A DNA stretch of 64,000 bases from assembly GCA_964030785.1 (NCBI GenBank), contig OZ034975.1, forward strand, positions 15,448,142-15,512,141, read 5' to 3'. The position numbers were made by a program, and so were the translations under genes. The notes under the pieces were generated by a model. The model was not told the origin of the DNA. It did no database searches and worked only from the letters and a program-made list of their open reading frames with translations. Below, one piece after another: positions 24,601 through 36,600 of this stretch (within the stretch, counting starts at the first letter, position 1; each line of letters begins with the position of its first letter). This DNA comes from Siderastrea siderea (taxonomy: Eukaryota; Cnidaria; Anthozoa; Scleractinia; Rhizangiidae).

Positions 24601-27600
24601 AGTGTAATGGAAATGGTGGGATGTATTTGTTACATGTTCAATTTCTGCGTAACACGATAATGTAGAATGCATAATAAACTGAACAAAACTTTATATGGAA
24701 TCAGGTTAGATTCCCTGGTGGTTACCCATCCAATTTAGCCGTTTGACTCCCTCGATCATGAGCTGGTATCTGCGAAAGAATTAGTTGAAATAATTATCTT
24801 TTTCTCGTTATTTTCCTGATAAACCGGTGATGTCTGAGGCATACTTTGGATATCGCGTTTAGGCATACTTTAGATATGAACTTTTTTGTTTGCGAGACAG
24901 TGTGTTTTCACTTTTGGTTCTATTTGGGAGTTCATTGTTTTCTGACTGTTGATTCTTTCGTTTAACATCATTCGTGATCCTGTACTCACAGAAGAAACCT
25001 GCATTGTCTTGAACACAACCAAGACAGTGCAACTCACAGTCCGAATCCATATCCTACTGGAAATTTCACACTCCCTTGAAGTTCGGTTATCGCGGGAACA
25101 TTTTTGAGCAACCAAAAGAAGTTGATTTCTAAAGAAACTCAGTTAATTTACATACTTCAACAACCTTTAAGTAATTAAAACTGACCCCAAGGCCTATTGC
25201 AAATTACGCTTCCATGATTATAAAACAAAGTCCGTTGATCAATATTGAGCTGAAAATCTGTCATGACAGCAAAAGGCACAATAGAGAATGCTGCGAAGTT
25301 TTGCAGTCGCCTTTTTTGATAAGTGCATATTCAAGCCCCAACATTGATTAAGGTATGCCAACATTGATTAAGGTATGGGTTCGGACAGCGAGTATGCCAA
25401 AAAACTGTTTATGAAATGATGAATACTATATGTTTTTAGTGATAACTCCGAAAAACATCAGGGTGGGAGAAACAGTTTTCGGGATACACCGATTGCAAAT
25501 ATGGCGGCGTATGCACGAAAGCGAGGCTTCTCGTTGACAACCGTTGCTAAGGGCCGATTCACTTACTCGTTCTCTTGTACGAGCGCGAGTTGTTTACACT
25601 TTTGTTCAAGCTATTTCTTCGAAGATATCTCAAGAAAAGTCCTGTTTTTGCGAAGATATGGTTTTTCAATACTTCTGAGGTGAATTTAAGGTCAGTCAAT
25701 TAAAAACAGTTTTGTTTAAGCCCGTATTGTTATTCAAATGTATCGTGCGGGAATGCTAAAGCGGCCGCTCGGTCGCTATTTTAAGTTCCGCAACTACAAT
25801 CGCTTGCAATCGCTAAATTTACTGTGCACGTAGGAAACCCTTAGCGAACGATATAATAGACATTTTTGCCGATGATTCAAGGCCTAGCTATGTTTTCCTC
25901 CCTCGCAATGTCATCGTAAGAAACTTGCGTGCGTCAGACGAATCCGCCTTCATCGAACATATACAACTCTTGATCTGCGCATTTTGTGACTGAAGTCCAG
26001 TGAAAATTGTTTGGAAATCGTTAATTACGTTAAAATTTGCTTGTCGTCTTTTGAAGTGTGTAATTTCAATATGCCAGAAACGTGCTGTGTACCGCTGTGC
26101 AACAAAACAGGTTATCGTATACATTCGGATGGGAGAAAGGTCACCTTCCATACACTTCCAAAAGATCCGTCAGTTCTGAAGGGGCCATTCCAGTTTATAT
26201 CCACATCCACCCTATGGAAGAGGTCAGTCAAAATTTACCCCCAAGAAATCAAAGATCAAAAGTGCCGACACGTGCACCCCTTCAGAAATTGCCTAAATTC
26301 TCTTTTCCCCTCAGAAAAAAGCCAATTTTTTCCAAACCCCCTCGGAAATATTTAAAAGATCAAAGGCACCGACGCAGCGACCCCCTCAGAAATGACGATC
26401 AAGGGCCCCTCAGAAAATCTCTTCCATCGCGGGGGGGGGGGGGGGGGGGTGGATATTAAATGGAATAGCCCAAGGTGTGTGTTGCTATTTTGAACACTTG
26501 TGATTTATTTCTTACTTCAAATGTTGTTTCAAGTATAAATTACTATTTTCGACCGCTTTTCAGGCGTGGATTACCAAAATTAAAAGGGATGTGTCAGGTG
26601 ACTTCCAAATCAATAAGCGGACCAGAATTTGTTCATTGCACTTTAAGCCATCAGATTTTACTACCACCATAGCTGGTCGTCCAAATGTTAAGATTGAAGC
26701 TATTCCGTCGAAGTTTGCGTGGTCTCCCGCATCTCCCAAGCGAAAATCACCTTGCAAGAGACTATGGCCTTCTCCCATAAAAAAAAACAAAATTCTCCTG
26801 TCAGTGAAAATATGGAGGTGGGAATGGCTGATGAGTTGGGAGAGTCGCCAATACAAGACGAGATTGCTAGGTGTGAAGAGGAAGTCAAGGCTCTTAGAAT
26901 TGAAAACAAAGAGCTTTTAAAGACGATGGAAGATCTTGCTAGGAACGTTTTCGGAATAGCACAATTTAAAGACTCAGACTCAGACATAAACCTTTACACA
27001 GGGTTTCCCAATTATCAAACTTTAGTGGCCTGCTATAATTTTTTGAGTCCAGGGGAAAATGGTGAGACCATTGTTTATGTTACCAGTAGCACTGATGACA
27101 GTTTCACTCCTACACACAGCGAGGAGATTCCAGGGAATAAACCTGGTAGACGGCGTAAGCTGAGTACTCTAGATGAATTTTTCACGGTTTTGATAAGATT
27201 AAGGCTTGGCTTGTTTGAGCTTGACCTCTCTCAGAGGTTTAAAGTTCATGTGTCAACTGTGAACAGAATTTGTATTTCCTGGTTCAATTTTATGTACCTT
27301 AAATTAGGCCACCTTAACATTTGGCCAATTCGATCTGCAATTTACAAGGCCATGCCTCAATCCGTCAAAGAGAAATATCCCTCCACAAGAGTCATCATTG
27401 ATGGCACAGAAATAAAGTGTCAAACTCCGTCCTCGTTGGTTCTCCACAGTGAGACATATTCCAGTTACAAGAGTCACACCACTTTCAAGGGTCTGATTGG
27501 TATTTCTCCCAGTGGTCACATTACTTTCATATCACAATTGTATGCTGGAAGCGTCTCTGACAGGGAAATAACAGTAAGATCTGGACTTTTAAAACTGCCT

Positions 27601-30600
27601 TTTTCTGCTGGAGATGTAATTATGGCTGACAAATGATTTAATATTACTGATCTCCTTGAGCCTATGGGTGTTGGGCTCAACATTCCACCATTTGTTGGAT
27701 CCAGAAGTTAACAAAACCCTTCCGAAGTTATTGCGACACAGGAAATCGTCTCTGAGAGGATTCATGTTGAAAGGGCAATAAACAAAATTAAGAATTTCCA
27801 GATATTTAATCAAATAATTCCACTGTCCTTAGCTGAAAGTCTCAATCAAATGTAGACAGTATGTGGTATGCTCACAAATCTTCAAAATCCAATTATTTCT
27901 TAGTGATAGGCCCAGAACAGAGACATTGTAAAACTGCTTATTAAAATATTGACATTAAAAAAAATATGCAAGAATATTTACACTGTTTATGTATTCTGAT
28001 AATACACAATACAAATACACAAACAAGTACAGAAAATAACTACATGGAGTATACTGGTTTTAAATGCTACTCAGTGCTGCTGATTGCTGCTACTGTTACT
28101 ACAGTTTCAATAGGCGTATCAGAAGTAGAAGCTGAAGTAACAGTACATGCTTCTGCTCGTGCAGCTAGTGTTTGTTGCTCGATAGGATTATTCTTAAAAT
28201 ATTTTGCGTAATGCTTAAAGAAAAACTGCTCCAACTTCAGTATCATACTGTTAAAGAAATTGGCATCAAAATATATATGTTCAATGACCATTCCCCTGAA
28301 TTTGTATGTAACAAAGTCACACCATTTTGCACCTATTATGCCCATCTGCCCTTGAACTTGTGCATAATATTTGTGAGTTTTTTTAAGCATTGGAAAATTG
28401 TCTTTAAGTTCAAGGTGAAACTGACTGTCACCATGGCATGCTGTTTCTGGGGTCACTGCCCGATGTTTGTATGGACACTTAATTTCAATTAAACCAAATG
28501 TATCCTCCTCACTGCCATCGATGACTTTCCCATCTGGAGAACAACCAAGGAATGGGTAGCCAGTGTTGACAACAAATCCCAAGGGAAAGGTTTTGACAGG
28601 ATGCCCAATGTGTTTTAAGTAATTGCAATATTGCTTAAGAGCTGTGCTCTCATGTTCAATACCATGTTTCAAGGATTCTGGCATGTTCCTTGAGAAAACA
28701 TAGGATGTTTGTTCAGCCAGCCCTTTAAGAAAAGCACTGCTTATGGATTTTCGACTCAGAATATCTCCAAACTGAGATGCAGTAAGTCGTGACCTCCTAT
28801 GTGTCCACCACTGATCACTATTTCTTTGAAAAAGGGTCTCTTGTTCAAGTTTAGCTGCCTCTGCTTCACTTAACTGCACGGAATCAAACAGGGATTGGTA
28901 CTCTGGTGTACATTGTGTAACTGCAAAGAGGGGACAGACCATTGATATTGGAAAGGGTGGATAAGTAACTGGTACTGCATCAATGTCAGTGGGCCCCTTA
29001 GACAAATCGACATTGCATGTCACTGTAAAGTTACCTTCAGTGGGTGCCAGTTGATAGCTCAAATAACCACCCAAGGGGGCGGGGCCAACCTTGGTTGGCA
29101 CCATTGCTGTGCCTTCATCCATGTACAAACTTAGGCCTAAATTTTTGTTTATCTGTTGCAAGTTACTTTTAAAATTTGCTATTTCTATACCACTGGGAGG
29201 TATTTTCATGGCCTGGTACAATGAGCAAGAAATTCCAGGTGAGTTTTTTGTTGAAGTTCCACTATTCACGACCAAATCCAGCCTTGGTTTATTAAAAACC
29301 ATGTCCATTAATGGTTCAGAAGAAATTTTTTTCCCTCTTGGTTTATGCCACTGCTGTGGAAGCAATATACAAACCAGGTCATCGGGGATCACTTTCGCCT
29401 TTGTCATGTAGTAGTGGGAAATTAAATACATTAACCCTATTGCATGATTGCAAAACCCCAGTGCCCCTACAACACAGGTGCACAATGATCCTAACACATG
29501 ATATGGTTCTTTTAAGGAAATTGCTATTCCAATTTTGTGGGGGGGGGGTTCACCCTTTCGCAGAATCCGATAGCAGAGGGCTCTGAAATAAAAAGTATTG
29601 CTCTCAGCATGCTTCTTGGCAAAAAAGTTGTGAAGGTATCCCTCTATAAAAAAGTTGACCCCACGTTCAAAAGGCTTCATGACCATATAGTCAGCCGTCT
29701 GCTGAATATTTTTGCCAGAGGTTCGCACGTATCGAACAATGGAATTAAACGTAAAAGGAGGAAGGCCATCCAGGTATTTTATCATATCCTTTTCTAGAGG
29801 GCAGAACTTAAATTTCTCTTCATTTTCCTTGAGCAGGTCTGAGTCAGTTTTTGAGGAGGACGGGGTGCCTTGTGATTGATCAGGTTGTGTGCCCGTTGAA
29901 GTACATGTAGCATTAACTGACTTCCTTTGGAGTACCTCCTTTGCTCTACAACAAAACACGAAAAAAAGCAACGTTCGATACACCAAAAACTGCACTCATG
30001 CATACAAGTAATTGAGGATAGCTAGTGTTCAGGACTTTTAAAAGTTTAGTTCTAGTAAAAAAAGACGAAGGAAAACTTACTTCTCCACGAACTGTGCCTT
30101 CACTTTTAACCCTTTCAAGCTCACATTGTAGTCGCGAAGAAACTGCTCGAATTAAGTACTAAGTTTTTGTTATAAATAGTTTTTAATTAAGTTTCTGGCA
30201 GGTCCCCACCAGCCTTTGGGTTGCCTCAAACCGACCTGCCTCAACAAAAAGTATATGTATGTATGTATGTATGTAGTTCGACGGGGTTTACCTCGGTGTA
30301 AGAACCTGACAAGATTTTCTTTGTTTGTTAGCTTTTGTTTTGCTGTAAGGTATTGTTTAAAATGTTTTTGTTTCCTTTGTTTTACGTCATCCGTGAGTTT
30401 CACAGGTTCTTACACCGAGGTAAAGCCGTTCGACGACATGCATCTTTTCCAAAGGTCTGTCCATGGTTTGTTTCGGTGTCAAATGTAAGCAGAAGAAAAC
30501 TTTGCAACCTGTGATATTATTCTTTCTCCTTTATTAAAGTCACAGAACTGTGTAAGTTGGAACTTAACTGTAAGCTATTAATACATTTTGAACAGGTTAC

Positions 30601-33600
30601 CATTTCATTAAATCAGATTAAATGACAGTCTCGCACGCATTTCCCTGCGATGACATTGCGAGGGAGGAAAACATAGCTAGGCCTTCAATCATCGATGAAT
30701 CATCTGCGAAAGTGACCATTTTATTGTTCGCTAAGGCGTTTGTACGTGCACAGTAAACTTAGCGATTGCAAGCGATTGTAGTTACGGAACTTAGTTTAGC
30801 AACGGGGCGGCCGCCATGGCATTCCTGCAAGACACATTTGAATAACAATACGGGCTTAAACAAAACTGTTTTTAATTGACTGACCTTAAATTCACCTCAG
30901 AAGTATTGAAAAATGATTGATAAACCATATCTTTTCACAAATAGGACTTTTCTGGAGAAATCTTCGAAGAAATAGCTTGAACAAAAGTGTAAACAACTCG
31001 CGCTCGTATAAGAGAACGAGTAAGTGAATCGGCCCTTAGCAACGGTTGTCACCGAAAAGCCTCGCTTTCGTGCATACGCCGCCATATTTGCAATCAGATT
31101 CGCATAATCTAAAACCAACTTGAGAAAACCCCGTTTCACAGACGCGGTATGGACGTTGTACGCTATCGGTAAGAGGCTCCTGCTAAAGGCTAGTTGTTTT
31201 TTTTTTTGACCCGTCGGTTTCCTTATCTACCCTAGCGCCAAAAAGCAATTCAGTTCTCTATAACTAATTAATAGTAGTTTGGTTGGTTGTCGGGTTTCCT
31301 TGCTCGATACATTATGGACTATTTTCTCCTAAATCAACATGGTCAACTATCATTTTTATCGCGTCACTTTAGCCTACCAGCGTTATATAACGTTTGCAAC
31401 GCAGGCTACTTTAGCCTGGCAGTCATCTTCTTTGCATCGCGAGAGTTTCTTTCTCAGAAACATAAGATACCGTTGGAAAGAAGAACTTGACCATTAAAAC
31501 GCGCAGATAACATCCTTCAAACTTTTGCAAAAGTCCTTCTTTCAACGCTACAACTTACTGCACTTTACTAACAGACACTTTACTTGTTGCTTTCCCGTTT
31601 AGGACGTAAATCGTTACCAAAAGCAAAGACTAAATGGCTGGAATCAGAGCAAGTTGTATTTCCGCAAAACGTGTCAAGAACACCAAATTCTATATTTTTG
31701 TTGTCGGATTTGCCGTTTTCTTTACCAATCTTTACGTACTGAAAACGTGGTCAAAAACAAAGGAAACGCCTAAAGTACGGGAGAATATAAATGAAAAGAA
31801 ACCAATGCCTGGGGTAAGTCCTAACTCCACCTCGTTGGATACTCTGACTGTAAAATTCAAGAATTTGTCTTCGTCGGTAACTCCAACAAGCAAGTCAGCT
31901 GCAAGCAACCTCGCTTTGAATTCGAGTTTACCAAGAAGTCTGAATCGGTCATGCGTGCCGAGAGTAAATGAAGTGCAAGATGGGATAGTGCTCTTCAAGA
32001 ACATCACTATTCGACCAAAGCTGGCTCGAGCAAAAGTTCTTGAAAAACAACTTGAGCATCCCCAAGAAGAAGACGAGTTTTTTGCGCTGAAAAAAGGCTT
32101 CTTTACATTGTATTGCGATCGCGATATGGACGAAGCTAAGGAGAGACTTCACAAAGCAAAAACGCGTGACGCGTTAGCTCCCTGGGTGCTCGCCTTTGAA
32201 GTTACAATTCCTTCACTTTCTCGACTACAGAACGTGAGTCAGACATTTTACGGTGGACATTACTTAGCAATTCAAAGAATCGAATACGCAAATGTTTATT
32301 GGACAATAATTGATTTGCTAGACATTTATATCACGACGCAGATTTTAGGAGTGGCACCGGAGAAGCTGAATATAGTTCTTATGGATGCACACTCACCAAC
32401 CCCACTGGATCCCTTCTGGAGTGTGGTGTTTAACAACCTTATAAAACTCGGCATCGATCCTATGTTTAACGATTCGAGTGGAGTTGTACTGGAAAACCTG
32501 GTGTGGCGCTATCCGCGAGTAAACAGTCCTCTATTAGACAGAAACCTTCAATCCTTCAAGCACATTCAACCTTTCAGGCGTTTTGTGCTAAAGCGGTTCG
32601 GCATTCCAACCAAGGAGTTATCTCGTAACTGCAGCCAGCACAAAATACACGTTCTAGTCAACTTCAGGAGAGACTATCACAGTCACCCCAGGAATTTGGA
32701 CGGTACAGTCGACCGGAAAATTGCCAATGAGAATGACATCTTAAAAGAAATGAATGACAGTTTTCCAAACGTTACCATTACAGCTGTTCAGCTAGACACT
32801 TTACATTTGAAAAACCAGTTGGAACTAGTTGCCTCGGCAGATATTTTCTTTGGAATGCATGGATGTGCACATGGGTTTCCCATTTTTATGCAACCAGGTG
32901 GAGCAGTAGTCGAAATTTTCAATTTCAATGCCAAAAATTGGCACATGGGGAAAGTAGCTTCTCTTTCGGGGCATTCTCACGTTACTTGGGTAATTACAGA
33001 TGCCAAGCTATACAACAAAACAACAAGATCAACCACGATTCCTGCAGGGGTCGTCTCGGAACTGTTACGAAAGGCAATTCAGAAAATATGTGCTTGATCA
33101 TCTTGCTTTTATTGCACCACAAAGTACTGCTCAACAGCCTTCATTTGAATGGCCACACTATGATTTCACCCACAGATTCGACTTCAGAGCTACCACGTAA
33201 TAAACAGTACCACAAGAAAGTAATGCTTAATAGGTTTCATTTAGGATGCATCCTTAGTCTTTGTTAGATCAGAAAAGTATTTCTCAACAGCTTTCATTTG
33301 AATGGTCACTCGTTATAATATTGTCCACACTCAAAACTTAAAACCACCTTGTACAGCATTATAAATAGCAACACAGGAAAGTACTGCTCAATAGGTTTTA
33401 TTTAACACGTCTCACTTTAGGATTTCATCTACAGAGTCAAAACTCAGAAAAAAAACTCAGAACCACCTTGTACAGCATGACAAGCTACATCACAGGAACG
33501 AACTGCTCAGCAGCTTTCGTTTGAATGGTCACACTTTGGGATTTTATCCACAGACTCAAGGCAGACAGAAAAACACTGCTCAACAGGTTTCATTTGAGTG

Positions 33601-36600
33601 GCCACACTTAAGATGGCCTAACACAGTTTTCTTGTACCTTTGCGTTGTTATCAAACCACTGACAGTTGGGCAGCCAAAATTGGCAAAATGCAAGTTCAAC
33701 TAAAAAAGATTATATTTTGATGTTGTTGGACAGGGTGCCGTTGCCATGGCAACGCAGCTGGTACTAAACCGGCATTAAATAATGGGTTTGATTTATTTTC
33801 AGAAAATCCAGTCGTTAGATTTTTTCCATCATTTGTCTTTAGAAAACTCAGAGCAATACTGGCCTATTGACACTGGTCTCATGAATTTTGACAGAGAGAT
33901 CTTCTGTAATTCTGTGTTTTGCATTTTAACGTTTTCTGAACATGTCCTCTGTCAGATTTCAATTTCTGTTTGCAGGCAAGTTACGCGTGTTCTGAACCAT
34001 TATTCTATCGAATTTCATTAAATTCTAACGAGCGGTTCCGTAGAAATCAGTGCATTTCCACTAAACCATGCAGTCACAATTTTCTGGTTGTTTGCGCATG
34101 TTTGCGTTTGAGAGGGTTCTCGATCTTTCTCGATTCATACAAACAATCCCAGAAAGGCAGGGTGTTTTCCAATAGCACTACCTATAATACATTGAAAAAC
34201 AAACGTTTTCACTCCTAACAAACTGTGTGCTTGTTAAGACGGAAAAGAAAAAAACGCTCACAAATTCTTCACTGAACAAAATGAAATGATCGCTGTACAG
34301 GCGCCATGTTTGTTTTTCTTAAAGCTTTCAGCTTTGTGCGCGCGCTAATTCACGTCAGCAGCACAAATCGTAGAGCGCGCGCAAACTGTGTTCGGACACC
34401 TTAAAGGAATTGTTCACAGACTCCAAAGTTGGAACCACCAGAAACTCATAAGGAGTTGAAACGTGCAACTCGCGTTTTATGCTCGTGAACATTCATTTTT
34501 CAAACTACCATATTTGGAAACCCTTCGCTCCAGTCTACGCAGGAGTTGTGAGCTGAAGATGGCAACATGCTTGGCAAAAGTGCTTGGTAAATTATAAAGT
34601 TTAAGTTTCACATCCCTGGGTTTGGCCCAAACCCAGCGTTGTGAAACTTAACTGAACGATTATGAGCTTACTGAAAGTATTTTTTCCGCAGGATGCTGCG
34701 GTTCATTTCGCTTCCTTTGAAAATTGAACTTATAAGCGATACAAATGCGCAGTTGATGGAAACCTCAATCACTAGTTACCATAAAAATCAAGAAACAACG
34801 AGGAAAAAAAAAACGAGAAAGGAAAGGGACAATAATCGATCACATGACTGAAAGAAAAAGGCGCCAAAACGGTGTTGCAGAGTGTGTTGCAGCATTTCTT
34901 TGCAAAGCTGAATGGTTCAATGAAACTACTCCGAAGTGAACATCCGAGAATAATTTTTTGAAAAGGTCTTTCAAGCATTGGCTCTAAAATGTGGTACAGG
35001 TTTGACGTTTCCTGAAAAATTGTTGTATTCACCGTCCAATGTGGATTAAAGCTACAGTATGATTTCAGCATTGAAGATGGAGACTGGAAACGAACACAAA
35101 ACATATTGGTTACAAGTTCAGAGGCCGCGGACGGAATGTGTCAACTCAACAATGAATCAAACATTCAACTTGTTTTGCATTACAATCGCTTTATTCGAAC
35201 ATTTGGAGCTGCTTGAACTCAGAGCTACATCAACTGCAGTGTTATTTTGTGTAGTAAGCTTATAAAGCCGAAAAAATGTCGTCCTTTCTTATTCAGTTAA
35301 TTATTTAGCTTGATTTTGGTAGCGAACAACCGAAAATGTGTGACATGTGACACTTAAATATTATTAACCAGTTCTCTTCAATTTTACTGTGTTTATTTTT
35401 GTATCATGTCTTGATATTTTGGTGTCAAAAGTTTTCTGTGTAAAACCTACCTTTTGTGAACATTTCTTGATAATGCCACGGTGAATTGAAGAAATCGTAA
35501 ACACAACGCTAGTACACTAGTTTGGTTTGGTTTCGCAGTCTGATCTACTACTAACCCCAGCGCTTTGCTCGATGTTGTTTCAATTACCAATTTTGTTGCC
35601 TGAAAAATTTCCTGCTCAGTCTTCGAAACCAGTATTTCTTTTCGCTTTGTCGTTCCAACGTTTGAAAGCTTTGTCGGCTTGTTTTCCCCCTGTTTATCAG
35701 CCATTCTTTGAACAAGCGGGCGAACTTCGTGTGAAATTACGTCACGTCGTTCATGAAATTGATTGGTCAGTTCTCTTTCTCCTCATGTTCCAAATATGGT
35801 ACTTGCGAAAATGAATAATTACGAGCATCAGTCAAAACCTACATATGCGAGTTACATGTTTCAAGTCCTTATGAGTTTCTGGAACCACCTAGTACAGCAT
35901 AATCAGTAAAAGCAGCCTAACCATAACACCACAAGATCCCGTTTATAGAACACCCACACGTTCCCGGAAATAAACCAACCACTTAGTTCTTTACGTCAGG
36001 TTACTCTACATGTAAACAGACTGAAATTATGGTTCACTGTCATGTGTTGTGCCTGCACAGTCTTCTTGTGAAGTTGTAAGAGGAACGAACCAATCAGAAC
36101 TCGAAGCAAATGCATGTCGCTGGCGACAAGCGCGGGAAAATACGCGCCAGCAAGTCAGAGTTGCAGCTACTTGGTTCTGGTTTTACTCCTGATTGGTTGA
36201 GAAAGTCGCGCGAACTTTTTTGACGAATCACAAAGCGTAGTAAAGCAAGACCAACGCATGCGCGGGTTTACTTTCGACTATCAATTGAAAACCGCTCTAA
36301 ATGAGATTTCACAGTACCAGTTTTTACCTTGTTTTTGGCCTCCACCGCCAGTGAAATAACTGGATCAGGAACAAAAATCGGTTCCTGCAAAAAAGTAAAC
36401 GTGCTCGTGGATCACTTGGCAATTCACCCAAACCAAAAACAAAGATAAAAAGGTTGAACTGAATTTACAAGAAAACTACAGCGAAACATTCGCACTGATA
36501 ACCACATTACAGTGCGGCTAATTTATCCGTGAACGATGAAAGCAGTTTTTGGAATATTGACTGTGTCGTAAGTAATTGTTCCCGCAATTTCGTGATTGAT

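Larger units (their letters stand above)
25491..31095. mobile_element. ISL2EU-type DNA transposon with THAP/DDE and YqaJ genes
   Basis: A 5.6-kb element bounded by long terminal inverted repeats (25491-25916 and 30648-31095) that begin GATTGCAAATATGGCGGCG. It carries two convergent genes: a THAP-DDE transposase on plus (broken) and a SWIM/YqaJ-type nuclease on minus (open). This gene pair is the known layout of ISL2EU elements in the PIF/Harbinger-ISL2EU-Spy group. AT is present at both tips, fitting a 2-bp AT duplication, but it also reads as part of the TIR. It lies between the two GT61 copies and carries two MITEs of its own (26182-26471, 30284-30427). Confidence 0.88.

Noticed and set aside
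25501..25683. An open frame starting [20 protein letters not shown] and its partner on the other strand near 30897-31139
   Set aside because: Both lie inside the terminal inverted repeats of the ISL2EU-type element; the similarity reflects the repeat, not a conserved gene.
28172..29797. Several plus-strand open frames opposite the YqaJ gene
   Set aside because: Antisense shadows of the 625-residue minus-strand coding frame, which carries the domain motifs.
34772..35104. Minus-strand frame with [21 protein letters not shown] sequence as a candidate GFM1 exon or transposase
   Set aside because: Does not match EF-G1 domain III-V and has no transposase motif; it sits inside the hAT-like element.
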